Positions 53,028 to 61,795 of a stretch of 64,000 nucleotides of DNA are shown piece after piece. How positions within the stretch are numbered: the stretch's first letter is position 1; each line of letters opens with the position of its first letter. The DNA comes from Rubellimicrobium aerolatum (GTDB lineage: Bacteria > Pseudomonadota > Alphaproteobacteria > Rhodobacterales > Rhodobacteraceae): contig NZ_JAGGJP010000001.1 in assembly GCF_017872975.1 (NCBI RefSeq), positions 310,001-374,000 on the forward strand. Reading direction: 5' to 3'. Below the pieces are notes generated by a model. That model worked only from the letters and a program-made list of their open reading frames with translations, was not told where the DNA came from and searched no databases. Made by a program: the position numbers and the translations under genes.

Positions 53028-53807
53028 ATGGCCGACGCCGCGACCGAGATGGACCGGCTGCTGGGCATCATGGCCCGGCTGCGCGACCCGGAGACGGGCT
53101 GCGCCTGGGATGTGGAGCAGACCTTCGCCACCATCGCGCCCTATACGATCGAGGAGGCCTACGAGGTCGCGGACGCGATCCAGAAGGAGGACTGGGCGGG
53201 GCTGAAGGGGGAGCTGGGGGACCTGCTGTTCCAGTCGGTGTTCCACGCACGGATGGCCGAGGAGGCGGGGCTGTTCGACTTCGGGGACGTGGCGCGGGCG
53301 ATCTCGGACAAGATGGTGAAGCGGCATCCGCACGTGTTCGGGGACGAAGGGGGGCGGACGGCGGAGGAGCAGACCGTCGCCTGGGAGGCGCAGAAGGCGA
53401 AGGAGCGCGGCGGGCGGGTGCTGGACGGCGTGGCGCTGGCGCTGCCGGCGCTGAAGCGGGCCGAGAAGTTGCAGGCGCGGGCGGCGCGGGTGGGCTTCGA
53501 CTGGCCGAACGCGGGGCCGGTGCTGGACAAGGTGGCCGAGGAGGCGCGGGAGGTGGCCGAGGCCGAGGGGCTGGAGGCGCGCGAGGAGGAGGTGGGGGAC
53601 CTGCTGTTCGTGGTGGCGAACCTCGCGCGGCACCTGGGCGTGGACCCGGAGGCGGCCTTGCGGCGGGCCAACGCGAAGTTCGAGAGGCGCTTCGCCGCCG
53701 TCGAGGACGGGCTGCGCGCGCGGGGGAAGAGCCCGGCGGAGAGCACGCTGGCGGAGATGGACGCGCTCTGGGACGAGGTACGGGCGGCGGACAAGCTTCG
53801 GACTTAG
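53028..53807 (+). CDS. mazG: Nucleoside triphosphate pyrophosphohydrolase MazG
   Basis: A 259-aa protein with two MazG domains, seen as ELGDLLFQSVFHARM (first) and EVGDLLFVVANLARHLG (second), each with its EExxE metal-binding partner. It hydrolyses non-canonical or excess NTPs to NMP. RLRDPETGCAWDVEQTF is the conserved N-terminal motif. Length is typical. Divergent from the M20 gene (70 nt apart). Its stop codon lies inside a small hairpin at 53797-53814. Confidence 0.92.
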   Translation: MADAATEMDRLLGIMARLRDPETGCAWDVEQTFATIAPYTIEEAYEVADAIQKEDWAGLKGELGDLLFQSVFHARMAEEAGLFDFGDVARAISDKMVKRHPHVFGDEGGRTAEEQTVAWEAQKAKERGGRVLDGVALALPALKRAEKLQARAARVGFDWPNAGPVLDKVAEEAREVAEAEGLEAREEEVGDLLFVVANLARHLGVDPEAALRRANAKFERRFAAVEDGLRARGKSPAESTLAEMDALWDEVRAADKLRT

Positions 53808-53814
53808 GTCCGAA
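53797..53814 (+). terminator. Hairpin overlapping the mazG stop codon
   Basis: TTCGGAC-TTAG-GTCCGAA is a perfect 7-bp stem whose loop contains the mazG TAG. It could be a terminator or a fold that affects termination of translation; there is no T-run. Confidence 0.4.
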
Positions 53815-53843
53815 CGGCCGGCGGGCGATCCTGTCGGGCGTTG

Positions 53844-53864
53844 ATCCGAGCGAAATAGTCGGAT
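53844..53864. promoter_or_regulatory. Candidate operator (ATCCGA-N9-TCGGAT) upstream of the iron-binding-protein gene
   Basis: A perfect dyad with 6-bp arms separated by 9 nt, 37-57 nt upstream of the ATG at 53901. The geometry and AT-rich centre fit a helix-turn-helix dimer; it is not the TGA-N9-TCA IRO-box of RirA and no Fur box is clear. Regulation by iron is inferred from the gene it precedes. Confidence 0.45.
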
Positions 53865-53900
53865 TTAAGGCGCCGCATCAACGACCGACTGGAGCTTTCG

Positions 53901-54905
53901 ATGAGCCTGCGTTCCTTCCTCCTTGCCACTGCCGCGAGCGCCGTCGCGTTCCCGGCGCTGGCGGACGTCAACGTCTACACCACCCGGCAGCCCGAGCTGA
54001 TCCAGCCGGTGATCGACGCCTTCACGACCCAGACGGGGATCATGGTGAACCTCGCCTTCGTGGAGGAGGGCATCGTCGAGCGGCTGGTGGCCGAGGGCGA
54101 CCGCTCGCCCGCCGACCTCGTGATGACGGTGGACATCGCCAACCTGAGCCAGATCGTGGACGCGGGCGTGATCCAGCCCGTCGAGAGCGAGGTCCTGGAG
54201 GCGGCGGTGCCGGCGGAGCTGCGGTCGGCGGACGGGCGGTGGTTCGCGCTGACGACGCGGGCGCGCATCGTCTACGCCAGCAAGGAGCGCGTGGCGGACG
54301 GCGAGGTGACGACCTACGAGGACCTCGCGGACCCGAAGTGGCAGGGGCGCATCTGCACGCGGTCGGGGGTGCACAACTACAACCTCGCGCTGCTGTCGGC
54401 GGTGATCGCGCATCACGGCGAGGAGCAGGCGAAGGCCTGGGCCGAGGGGCTGAAGGCCAACCTCGCCAAGAAGCCGCAGGGCGGCGACCGCGATCAGGTG
54501 CAGTCGATCTGGCAGGGCGAGTGCGACATCGCGCTGGGAAATACATACTATATGGGTCAAATGCTCGAAGACCCGGAGCAGCAGGACTGGGCGAACTCGG
54601 TCCGCATCGTGTTCCCGACCTTCGAGGGCGGCGGGACGCACGTGAACGTGTCGGGGATCGCGATGACCAACGCCGCGCCGAACCGCGAGGAGGCGCTGGA
54701 GCTGATGGAGTTCCTCGTGTCGCCCGAGGCGCAGGCGATCTACGCCGAGGAGAACAACGAGTATCCGGTGCGGGCGGACGCGGAGCTGTCGGATCTGGTG
54801 GCGTCCTGGGGGCCGTTCACGCCGGACACGCTCGACCTGACCGAGCTGGCGGGGCACCGGGCCGCCGCGCTGCGGATCATGGAAGAGGTGAACTTCGACG
54901 GCTGA
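53901..54905 (+). CDS. Iron ABC transporter substrate-binding protein (FutA/FbpA-like)
   Basis: A 334-aa periplasmic ferric-iron binding protein with a signal peptide (SFLLATAASAVAFPALA) and the family body from VNVYTTRQPELIQPVIDAF through GGGTHVNVSGIAM and ENNEYPVRAD. Tyrosine-rich NTYYMG near residue 218 matches the iron-ligand region of FutA/FbpA proteins. The permease and ATPase genes are not next to it. The convergent ABC-F gene follows 36 nt later. Note a short AT-rich patch (54538-54558). Confidence 0.87.
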   Translation: MSLRSFLLATAASAVAFPALADVNVYTTRQPELIQPVIDAFTTQTGIMVNLAFVEEGIVERLVAEGDRSPADLVMTVDIANLSQIVDAGVIQPVESEVLEAAVPAELRSADGRWFALTTRARIVYASKERVADGEVTTYEDLADPKWQGRICTRSGVHNYNLALLSAVIAHHGEEQAKAWAEGLKANLAKKPQGGDRDQVQSIWQGECDIALGNTYYMGQMLEDPEQQDWANSVRIVFPTFEGGGTHVNVSGIAMTNAAPNREEALELMEFLVSPEAQAIYAEENNEYPVRADAELSDLVASWGPFTPDTLDLTELAGHRAAALRIMEEVNFDG

Positions 54906-54941
54906 GCCAGGGCTTGAGCCGACGGCGGCCGGGGGCTGGGG

Positions 54942-56768
54942 TCAGCCCTCGGCCTTCTCGGCCAGCAGGAGCCATTCCTCCTCGGCGGATTCGAGGGCCT
55001 TCTGGCGCTGGGCCAGCATCTCGGAGGCCTTGCGGAACTTGACCGGCTCGCGCGTGAAGAGGTCGGGGTCGGCGAGGAGGTTGCCGAGGCGGTCGATCTC
55101 CTCGGTGAGGCGGTCGATCTCGACGGGGAGCGTGTCGAGGCGGTGCTTCTCGGTGAAGCTGAGGCCGTTGCGCTTTGGCGCGGGAGCGGCCTGCGGGGCG
55201 GGCGACCCGGCCGGTCCCGGCGCGGGCGCGGTGGAGGCTTCAGGGCGGTGGCCGAGCGGCTGGCCGCCGCGCTGGGCCATCATGTCGGTCCAGCCGCCGG
55301 CGTAGGGGGTCGCCGTGCCGTCGCCCTCCATGGCGATGGTCAGGGTCGCCACGCGGTCGAGGAAGTCGCGGTCGTGGCTGACGAGGATCACGGTCCCGTC
55401 GTAGTCGCCCAGCACGTCCTGGAGGAGGTCCAGCGTCTCGATGTCGAGATCGTTGGTGGGCTCGTCGAGGACGAGGAGGTTCGAGGGCTTGGCCATGATG
55501 CGGGCGAGCAGCAGCCGCGCCTTCTCGCCGCCCGAGAGGGATTTGACGGGCGCGCGGGCCTGGGCGTCGGCAAAGAGGAAGTCCTTGAGGTAGGCCACGA
55601 CGTGCTTGGGCTGGCCGCGCACCATCACCTGATCGGAGCGGCCGCCGCGCAGGTCGGGGTCGGAGGTCAGGCTGTCCCAGAGCGTCGCCTCGGGGTCGAG
55701 CGCGGCGCGGGACTGGTCGAGGACCGCGACCTCGAGGTTGGTGCCGTGGGTGACCGACCCTGCGTCGGGGGCGAGGCGGCCGAGGAGGAGGTTGACGAGC
55801 GTCGTCTTGCCCGCGCCGTTGGGGCCGACGAGGGCAAGGCGATCGCCACGCTGCACGGTCAGGTCGAGGCCGCGCACGATGGGGCGGCCGTCGAAGGATT
55901 TGGTCAGGTTCTTGGCGAGGATCACCCGCTTGCCCGAGGTCGGGCCGGATTCCATGGCCAGCGCCGCCGTGCCCTGGCGGCGGATCTGGTCGCGCCGCTC
56001 CTCGCGCATCGCGTCGAGCGCGCGGACGCGGCCCATGTTGCGCTTGCGCCGGGCCGAGATGCCCTCGACCGCCCATTTCGCCTCCAGCTTGATGCGCTGG
56101 TCGAGCTTGTGGCGGGCGGTGTCCTCGTCGTCCCAGACCTGATCGCGCCAGGTCTCGAAGTTCTCGAAGCCGCGGTCCTGGCGGCGCACCTCGCCCCGGT
56201 CGATCCAGAGCGTGGCGCGGGTGAGGTTCCGCAGCACGGCGCGGTCGTGGGAGATGAGGACGAAGGCGGAGCGCGTCTCGGAGAGCTGGGATTCCAGCCA
56301 TTCGATGGCGGCGATGTCGAGGTGGTTGGTGGGCTCGTCGAGGAGGAGGAGGTCGGGCTCCTCGGCCATCAGGCGGGCCAAGGCGGCGCGGCGACGCTCG
56401 CCCCCGGAGGCGGAGGCGGTGGGGCGATCGGGGTCGAAGCCCAGCCCCTCGGCGGCGATGGCGACGCGGTAGTCCTCGCCCGGAGGGAGGGTGGCGGTGG
56501 CGTAGTCGCCCAAGGTGGCGAAGCCCGAGAGGTCGGGGTCCTGCTCCATGTAGCCGACGCGGGTGCCCGGCGCGGTGGCGCGGAGGCCCCGGTCGGATTC
56601 GACGGTGCCGGCCATGACCTTCATCAGCGTGGACTTTCCGCTGCCGTTGCGGCCCACGAGGGCGATGCGGTCGCCCTCCTGCACGGCGAGGGAGAGGCCG
56701 TCGAACACGGGATCGCCGCCGAAGGTGAGGGCGATGTCGGAGAGCTGGAGGAGGGGTGCGCGCGCCAT
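54942..56768 (-). CDS. ABC-F family ATPase (Uup-like)
   Basis: A 608-aa cytoplasmic twin-ATPase of the ABC-F class. Two ATP cassettes: Walker [10 protein letters not shown] and GPNGAGKTT, signatures [15 protein letters not shown] and [15 protein letters not shown], Walker B/H-loop DEPTNHLD and DEPTNDLD. The linker is charged, and a C-terminal basic/coiled segment ([22 protein letters not shown]) follows. The C-terminal tail suggests Uup rather than EttA. Such proteins act on ribosomes. Start at ATG 56768 (MARAPLLQ). Confidence 0.9.
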   Translation of the reverse strand: MARAPLLQLSDIALTFGGDPVFDGLSLAVQEGDRIALVGRNGSGKSTLMKVMAGTVESDRGLRATAPGTRVGYMEQDPDLSGFATLGDYATATLPPGEDYRVAIAAEGLGFDPDRPTASASGGERRRAALARLMAEEPDLLLLDEPTNHLDIAAIEWLESQLSETRSAFVLISHDRAVLRNLTRATLWIDRGEVRRQDRGFENFETWRDQVWDDEDTARHKLDQRIKLEAKWAVEGISARRKRNMGRVRALDAMREERRDQIRRQGTAALAMESGPTSGKRVILAKNLTKSFDGRPIVRGLDLTVQRGDRLALVGPNGAGKTTLVNLLLGRLAPDAGSVTHGTNLEVAVLDQSRAALDPEATLWDSLTSDPDLRGGRSDQVMVRGQPKHVVAYLKDFLFADAQARAPVKSLSGGEKARLLLARIMAKPSNLLVLDEPTNDLDIETLDLLQDVLGDYDGTVILVSHDRDFLDRVATLTIAMEGDGTATPYAGGWTDMMAQRGGQPLGHRPEASTAPAPGPAGSPAPQAAPAPKRNGLSFTEKHRLDTLPVEIDRLTEEIDRLGNLLADPDLFTREPVKFRKASEMLAQRQKALESAEEEWLLLAEKAEG

Positions 56769-56869
56769 GGGGGCCGAGGTATGGGGCGCGGGCGGCGGCG
56801 TCAACCGGAGGGGGTTGGTCGCCGGGGTCCGCGCCCCTACATCGGGAGCGAGCCGATCAGGAGGATGCG

Positions 56870-57271
56870 ATGGAGAAGGTGGTCAAGAGCGACGAGGAGT
56901 GGCAGCGGGAGCTGTCGCCCGAGGCCTACCGCGTGACTCGGGGGCACGGGACGGAGCGGGCGTTCTCGCATCCGGGATTCCCGGAGGGAGAGGGCACGTT
57001 CCGCTGCGTGGCCTGCGGCGCGCCGCTGTTCGATTCGGAGACGAAATACGAGAGCGGGTCGGGCTGGCCGTCGTTCTGGCAGCCCATCGACGGGGTGGAG
57101 AGCCAGGCCGTCGAGGAGACGGTGGACCGGAGCCACGGGATGACGCGGACCGAGGTGCATTGCGCGCGCTGCGCGGCGCATCTGGGGCACGTGTTCCCGG
57201 ACGGGCCAAAGCCCACGGGGCTGCGCTACTGCATCAACGGGGCGGCGCTGACGTTCGAGCCGGAGGAGTGA
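56870..57271 (+). CDS. msrB: Peptide-methionine (R)-S-oxide reductase
   Basis: A 133-aa repair enzyme that reduces methionine-R-sulfoxide. Zinc ligands C46/C49 (CVAC) and C98/C101 (CARC), [12 protein letters not shown] and the catalytic cysteine C121 in RYCIN are present. AGGAGG is 5 nt before the ATG at 56870. No resolving cysteine is obvious near residue 63, so thioredoxin may act directly on the sulfenic acid. Its 3' end overlaps a possible small leftward gene. Confidence 0.94.
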   Translation: MEKVVKSDEEWQRELSPEAYRVTRGHGTERAFSHPGFPEGEGTFRCVACGAPLFDSETKYESGSGWPSFWQPIDGVESQAVEETVDRSHGMTRTEVHCARCAAHLGHVFPDGPKPTGLRYCINGAALTFEPEE

Positions 57272-57503
57272 GGTCGGTCGCGGCCGCCGTCCGACGAGCC
57301 CGGGTCGCGGCGTATCCAGAATCGGGGGATGCAAGGACGGCACCTGCGTCGCCCGAGGGGGCCGCCTTGCGCCGCGCCGCGCGTTCCGGCGGATGGCGAT
57401 GCTCATACAGGACCAGCGCGCCGGCCCCCGCCAGGATCATCAAGGCAGCGCGAGAGGGACCAGGTCCGACAGCACGGCGGTCCCCGTCCCGGTAAGCCGT
57501 CAC
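57234..57503 (-). CDS. Possible small membrane protein (89 aa), fourth in the bamE chain
   Basis: A GTG start at 57503 overlaps the stop of the 39-aa gene in a GTGA, and the frame reads [18 protein letters not shown] as one hydrophobic segment followed by a basic, low-complexity C-terminus to 57234. The final 38 nt overlap the msrB 3' end on the opposite strand. No family is recognised and the tail looks non-coding, so it may be only a chance frame or a decayed gene. Confidence 0.3.
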   Translation of the reverse strand: MTAYRDGDRRAVGPGPSRAALMILAGAGALVLYEHRHPPERAARRKAAPSGDAGAVLASPDSGYAATRARRTAAATDLTPPARTSAPPR

Positions 57504-57619
57504 TCGGCGGGGTGGTGGGGCTTCTTCTCGGGGCGGGTGGCGAGCCAGTAGGCCCAGGCGCCCAGGATCAGCCCGCCGGCGGGGATCGTCATGAAGACGA
57601 GGAATTCGTCGAGGGTCAT
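57500..57619 (-). CDS. Very small membrane protein (39 aa)
   Basis: MTLDEFLVFMTIPAGGLILG leads into one transmembrane helix (about residues 7-28), followed by a short charged tail [12 protein letters not shown]. Short tail-anchored or single-pass proteins of this size are often regulatory subunits. The ATG at 57619 overlaps the stop of the upstream 73-aa gene (ATGA), which supports expression. No known family. Confidence 0.55.
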   Translation of the reverse strand: MTLDEFLVFMTIPAGGLILGAWAYWLATRPEKKPHHPAE

Positions 57620-57837
57620 GGCACGAGTCCCTTCAGGAGGCGTCTCGCTCCGAAATGTAGTGCGCCGGAGGCCACGATACAAACGGCGATTCCAACAAGG
57701 ATCAGGAGCGTGGGCCGCCGGTCCCCGTAGAGGATCGACAGGACGGGCGTCAGGGTGCCGACCGCGAAGAGCGCGATGGCCACCCCGTTGAGGAAGGTGG
57801 CCGTGAGCTTGGCCTGCTCGTTGCGGACGAGGCTCAC
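57616..57837 (-). CDS. Small two-helix membrane protein (73 aa)
   Basis: A GTG start at 57837 overlaps the bamE stop (GTGA). The protein VSLVRNEQAKLTATFLNGV has two hydrophobic helices, FLNGVAIALFAVGTLTPV and LLILVGIAVCIVASGAL, with a short basic C-terminus. Function unknown; not holin-like with confidence. It overlaps the next gene's start by ATGA, so it is the second of a chain of small proteins. Confidence 0.6.
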   Translation of the reverse strand: MSLVRNEQAKLTATFLNGVAIALFAVGTLTPVLSILYGDRRPTLLILVGIAVCIVASGALHFGARRLLKGLVP

Positions 57838-58286
57838 TCCGCGTCGTCACCCAGGAGCGAGCCGGCGTCGAAGCGGCCGACGTTGCCGAGGAGCTGGTTG
57901 ATGAAGGTGCGGTCGGCGAAGACCTCGGCGGTCACGTTGCGCGAGAGGGGGACCACGCGGCCCTCCTCCAGCCCGAACCGCTCCACGTTGCCGAGGGTTC
58001 CGTCGGCGGCGAAGCTGATGGCGAGCACCTGGCGGTCCACCTCCTCGGTGGCGGCGAGGCCGACCTGCTGGAAGCGGCTTTGCACGTAGTAGAAGCTGCG
58101 GTCGCCGTTCAGGCCGGTGGTCGTCGGGCGGCCGACCTTGGCCGCCACGCTCTCGGGCGTGTCCACGCCGGGCGCGAGCGTGGCGAGGGCCGAGTCGCTG
58201 GGGACGTAGCCGTGGTTGCGGACGATGGGCGCGCAGGCCTGAAGGAGGAGCGCCACAGCCATGGCGCCGGCCAAACTCGTCCGCAT
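57834..58286 (-). CDS. bamE: Outer-membrane assembly lipoprotein BamE (SmpA/OmlA family)
   Basis: A 150-aa lipoprotein of the BAM complex. The lipobox LLQAC with the modified C18 follows the signal MRTSLAGAMAVALLL, and the body has VPSDSALATLAPGVDTPESVAAKVGRPT and GDRSFYYVQSRF typical of BamE. The ATG at 58286 was preferred over an upstream MASLMAL. Divergent from yceD (82 nt apart). Its stop overlaps a downstream chain of small membrane proteins. Confidence 0.88.
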   Translation of the reverse strand: MRTSLAGAMAVALLLQACAPIVRNHGYVPSDSALATLAPGVDTPESVAAKVGRPTTTGLNGDRSFYYVQSRFQQVGLAATEEVDRQVLAISFAADGTLGNVERFGLEEGRVVPLSRNVTAEVFADRTFINQLLGNVGRFDAGSLLGDDAE

Positions 58287-58368
58287 CAGTGCCCCCCTTG
58301 CCTTGTCCCGGATCGCCTCATATCGCGGCTTAGGGCATGGAGCGAGCCCCTTCAAGAAAGGAAGCGCC

Positions 58369-58908
58369 ATGAGCGACGCCACCCCCCTCCCCCGTCACGT
58401 CCTCCGCCTGTCCGAGGGCAACCAGCGGCAGGCGATCGCCTTCGCGCTGGTTCCCGAGGCGGACGCGCGCGCCGCCGTCGCCGCCGAGCTGGGCATCCCC
58501 GGCGTCCGCAAGCTGCGCTTCGAGGGGCGGCTGTCGCCCAGCGGGCGCAAGGACTGGCGGCTGGAGGCGCATCTGGGCGCGACGGTGGTGCAGGACTGCG
58601 TGGTGACGCTGGAGCCGGTGACGACGCGGATCGAGGAGGGCGTGGACCGGCTCTACATGGCCGACCTGCCCGAGCCGGAGGCGGCCGAGGCCGAGGTGCC
58701 GGAGGACGACGTGGAGCCGCTCCCCGCCAGCCTGGACCTGGGCGAGGTCATGCTGGAGGCGCTGGCGCTGGCGCTGCCGGCCTATCCGCGCGCGGCAGGC
58801 GTGGAGCTGGGCGAGGTCGTCGTGACCGAGCCGGGCTCGGAGGCGCTGACCGAGGAAAAGGCCAGACCCTTCGCCAGCTTGCGCGACGCGATCAAGCCCA
58901 GGGAATGA
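58369..58908 (+). CDS. YceD/DUF177 family protein
   Basis: A 179-aa DUF177 protein, associated with 23S rRNA accumulation and large-subunit assembly in plants and bacteria. The core is GRLSPSGRKDWRLEAHLGATVVQDCVVTLEPVTTRIEE, followed by an acidic segment and LGEVMLEALALALPAYPR. It precedes rpmF, as in many genomes, and is part of the rpmF-plsX-fabH lipid/ribosome cluster. AAAGGAAG lies 6 nt before the ATG at 58369. Confidence 0.87.
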   Translation: MSDATPLPRHVLRLSEGNQRQAIAFALVPEADARAAVAAELGIPGVRKLRFEGRLSPSGRKDWRLEAHLGATVVQDCVVTLEPVTTRIEEGVDRLYMADLPEPEAAEAEVPEDDVEPLPASLDLGEVMLEALALALPAYPRAAGVELGEVVVTEPGSEALTEEKARPFASLRDAIKPRE

Positions 58909-58921
58909 CGCCATCCGAGGG

Positions 58922-58949
58922 TTGCGGACGGCGCGGAATCCGCTATGTT
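58922..58949 (+). promoter_or_regulatory. Candidate promoter for rpmF-plsX-fabH
   Basis: TTGCGG, a 16-nt spacer and TATGTT resemble a sigma-70 promoter just after the DUF177 gene; start of transcription would be about 115 nt before the rpmF ATG. It stands out from the GC-rich background. Confidence 0.4.
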
Positions 58950-59073
58950 CGCGGCCTTCCGTCGAGGCTCGACATCGCGGCGGGGAGGGCGTATTGCCGC
59001 CCCCCGTGACGCGAGCATTCGCCGAACTTTCACCGATGGGCCATGCGCCCTGCCAGAACGCCGAGGTTGTGAC

Positions 59074-59280
59074 ATGGCCGTCCCGCAGAACAAAGTCTCC
59101 AAGTCGCGCCGCAATCAGCGCCGCGCGCATGATTTCGTGGTCGCCGCGAACCCCAACGAATGCGGCAACTGCGGCGAGCTGAAGCGCCCGCACCACGTCT
59201 GCCCGTCCTGCGGCCACTACGACTCGCGCGAGGTCGTGGCGCTGGCGAGCGCCGTCGAGATCGACGAGGACGCGGCCTAA
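59074..59280 (+). CDS. rpmF: 50S ribosomal protein L32
   Basis: A 68-aa ribosomal protein of the large subunit, starting [18 protein letters not shown] zinc ribbon is intact, with C30/C33 (CGNC) and C43/C46 (CPSC), so this is the zinc-binding paralogue. It is co-transcribed with plsX (20 nt). Confidence 0.96.
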   Translation: MAVPQNKVSKSRRNQRRAHDFVVAANPNECGNCGELKRPHHVCPSCGHYDSREVVALASAVEIDEDAA

Positions 59281-59300
59281 GCTCACGGCATCCGCCCGGA

Positions 59301-60440
59301 ATGGCTGACCCTCGACCGTCCAGCGGGACCGAGCCGCCGCGCGCCGGCGGCCTCGTCCTGTCGCTGGACGCCATGGGCGGCGACCGGGGGCCGGAGGCGG
59401 TCGTCGCGGGGCTGGGCCGGTTCCTGGCCAAGCAGCCCGAGGCGCGCGTGCTCCTGCATGGGCCCGAGGGGCTGCTGACCCCCCTCGCCCGTCCCCTGGG
59501 CGAGCGGGTTCGGGTCGTGCACGCGCCCGACGTGGTCGCGATGACCGACAAGCCGTCGCAGGTGATGCGGAACGGCAAGGGCACATCCATGTGGTCCGCC
59601 GTCGATTCGGTGCGCGACGGCGAGGCGCAGGCCGTCGTCTCCTGCGGGAACACCGGCGCGCTGATGGCGGTGTCGATGCTGCGGCTGAGGAAGCTCCCCG
59701 GCGTCAACCGCCCGGCCATCGCCTGCCTCTGGCCCTCGCTGAACCCCATGGGCTTCAACGTCATGCTGGACGTGGGCGCGGACATCCGCGCCGACGCCGA
59801 GGACCTGCTGGTCTATGCGCTGATGGGCACCTCCTATGCCCGGCAGGGCCTGGGCATCGCCCGGCCGCGCGTGGGCCTGCTCAACGTCGGCACCGAGGAG
59901 CACAAGGGCCGGCCGGAGCTGAAGGACGCCCACGATCTGATCGGCGGCGCGACGGCGAAGGGCGAGTTCGACTACGTGGGATTCGTGGAGGGCGGGGACA
60001 TTCCGTCGAACCGGGTGGACGTGATCGTGACCGACGGCTTCACCGGCAACGTCGCGCTCAAGACCGGCGAGGGGACGGCGACGCTGATCTCCACGCTCCT
60101 GCGCGAGGCCTTCGGGCGCGGGCCGCTGAGCAAGATGGCGGGGCTGCTCGCCCTGCCCTCGCTCCAGCAGTTCCGCAAGCGCGTGGACCCGCGCCGGGTC
60201 AACGGCGGCGTGTTCCTGGGGTTGAACGGCACCGTCATCAAGAGCCACGGCTCGGCCGACGAGACCGGGGTCGCGGCGGCGCTGCGGCTGGCCGGGCGGC
60301 TCGGCGCGGCCGGGTTCGCGGAGCGGATCGCGGCGCGGGTTGCGTCGGCGGTCGCCCTCGCCCAGGATGGAACCCCGATGGACGGGGGAGCCACCCCCGC
60401 CGGCGGCCCCGAGGCGCCGGAGGAGCAGCAGCAGTCATGA
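59301..60440 (+). CDS. plsX: Phosphate acyltransferase
   Basis: A 379-aa enzyme that makes acyl-phosphate from acyl-ACP for the PlsY acyltransferase, starting phospholipid synthesis. LSLDAMGGDRGPEAVV, VSCGNTGALMAVSML and TDGFTGNVALKT are diagnostic; the C-terminal GGATPAGGPEAPEEQQQ tail is low complexity. The ATG at 59301 (MADPRPSSG) adds a short leader before similarity starts. Its stop overlaps fabH by ATGA. Confidence 0.93.
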   Translation: MADPRPSSGTEPPRAGGLVLSLDAMGGDRGPEAVVAGLGRFLAKQPEARVLLHGPEGLLTPLARPLGERVRVVHAPDVVAMTDKPSQVMRNGKGTSMWSAVDSVRDGEAQAVVSCGNTGALMAVSMLRLRKLPGVNRPAIACLWPSLNPMGFNVMLDVGADIRADAEDLLVYALMGTSYARQGLGIARPRVGLLNVGTEEHKGRPELKDAHDLIGGATAKGEFDYVGFVEGGDIPSNRVDVIVTDGFTGNVALKTGEGTATLISTLLREAFGRGPLSKMAGLLALPSLQQFRKRVDPRRVNGGVFLGLNGTVIKSHGSADETGVAAALRLAGRLGAAGFAERIAARVASAVALAQDGTPMDGGATPAGGPEAPEEQQQS

Positions 60441-61408
60441 CGATCAGGGCGACGGTGACGGGCGTCGGGCATTACCTGCCCGAGCGGGTGGTGCCCAACG
60501 CCGAGTTCGAGCGCACGCTCGACACCTCGGACCAGTGGATCCGCGAGCGGACCGGCATCGAGCGGCGGCACTTCGCCGCGCCGGGCCAGACGACCTCGGA
60601 GATGGGGGCGCGGGCGGCGCGGGCGGCGCTGGCGATGGCGGGTCGAGAGGCGTCCGAGGTGGACGCGGTGATCGTCGCCACCTCCACGCCGGACCTCACC
60701 TTCCCGTCGGCGGCGACGATGGTGCAGAAGGCCATCGGCATGACCGGGGGCTTCGCCTTCGATATCCAGGCGGTCTGCGCGGGCTTCGTCTACGCGCTGA
60801 CCACCGCCAACGCGCTGATGGTCACGGGGCAGGCGCGGCGCGTGCTGGTGATCGGGTCCGAGACCTTCTCCAAGATCCTCGACTGGACGGACCGGACGAC
60901 CTGCGTGCTGTTCGGCGACGGCGCGGGCGCGGTGCTGCTGGAGGCCGAGGAGGCCGAGGGCACCTCGCGGGACCGGGGGGTGCTGGCCACCGACCTCCGC
61001 TCGGACGGGACGTTCAAGAACCTGCTGTATGTGGACGGCGGCATCTCCACCGGCACGGCGGGGGTGCTGCGGATGGAGGGCAAGGAGGTCTTCCGCCACG
61101 CCGTCGCCAAGCTCGCCCAGACCGCCGAGGCGGCGCTGGAGCGGGCGGGGCTGACGGCGGCCGACGTGGACTGGATCGTGCCGCACCAGGCGAACCTGCG
61201 GATCATCAAGGCCACCGCGCAGAAGATGGGCCTGCCGATGGACCGGGTGGTCGTCACCGTGCAGGACCACGGCAACACCTCGGCGGCCTCGATCCCGCTG
61301 GCGCTGTCGGTGGGCGTGCAGCGCGGGCAGATCAAGCGCGGCGACCTCCTGGTGATGGAGGCGATCGGCGGCGGCCTCGCCTGGGGGTCGGTGGTCCTGC
61401 GCTGGTGA
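60437..61408 (+). CDS. fabH: 3-oxoacyl-ACP synthase III
   Basis: A 323-aa condensing enzyme that starts fatty-acid synthesis from acetyl-CoA and malonyl-ACP. The triad is C114 in DIQAVCAGFVY, H in VPHQANLRI near 250 and N in HGNTSAAS near 280. Length is normal. ATGA overlap with plsX. A promoter for ihfA may lie in the short gap downstream. Confidence 0.95.
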   Translation: MTIRATVTGVGHYLPERVVPNAEFERTLDTSDQWIRERTGIERRHFAAPGQTTSEMGARAARAALAMAGREASEVDAVIVATSTPDLTFPSAATMVQKAIGMTGGFAFDIQAVCAGFVYALTTANALMVTGQARRVLVIGSETFSKILDWTDRTTCVLFGDGAGAVLLEAEEAEGTSRDRGVLATDLRSDGTFKNLLYVDGGISTGTAGVLRMEGKEVFRHAVAKLAQTAEAALERAGLTAADVDWIVPHQANLRIIKATAQKMGLPMDRVVVTVQDHGNTSAASIPLALSVGVQRGQIKRGDLLVMEAIGGGLAWGSVVLRW

Positions 61409-61429
61409 GCCCCGCTCACGGGCGCGCGA

Positions 61430-61458
61430 TTGACCCCGTGACTCCCCTGCCCTAATCT
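61430..61458 (+). promoter_or_regulatory. Candidate promoter for ihfA
   Basis: TTGACC and TAATCT separated by 17 nt resemble a sigma-70 promoter in the gap between fabH and ihfA; transcription would start about 24 nt before the ATG at 61489. Confidence 0.45.
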
Positions 61459-61488
61459 CGGCTCCACACCGGCGGGGGGATGGCAAGA

Positions 61489-61791
61489 ATGTCCGACAAG
61501 ACCTTGACACGCATGGACTTGGCGGATGCCGTCCACCAGGAGGTGGGCCTGTCGCGAAACGACAGCGCCGCGCTGGTCGAGGCGGTGCTGGGCCACATCT
61601 CGGACGCGCTGGTGCGCGGGGAGACGGTCAAGATCTCCTCCTTCGGGACCTTCTCGGTCCGCGAGAAGGCGGCGCGGGTCGGCCGCAACCCCAAGACCGG
61701 CGAGGAGGTGCCGATCCACCCCCGGCGCGTCCTGAGCTTCCGTTCCTCCCATCTCATGAAGGACCGCATCGCCCATGGCAACCGGAGCTAG
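61489..61791 (+). CDS. ihfA: Integration host factor alpha subunit
   Basis: A 100-aa HU/IHF DNA-bending protein, starting [56 protein letters not shown] is the family's arm region with the intercalating proline. I chose ATG 61489 because the protein then has the usual 100 aa; the upstream ATG 61480 adds only MAR. It precedes the MerR gene as in other alphaproteobacteria. Confidence 0.94.
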   Translation: MSDKTLTRMDLADAVHQEVGLSRNDSAALVEAVLGHISDALVRGETVKISSFGTFSVREKAARVGRNPKTGEEVPIHPRRVLSFRSSHLMKDRIAHGNRS

Positions 61792-61795
61792 GCCC

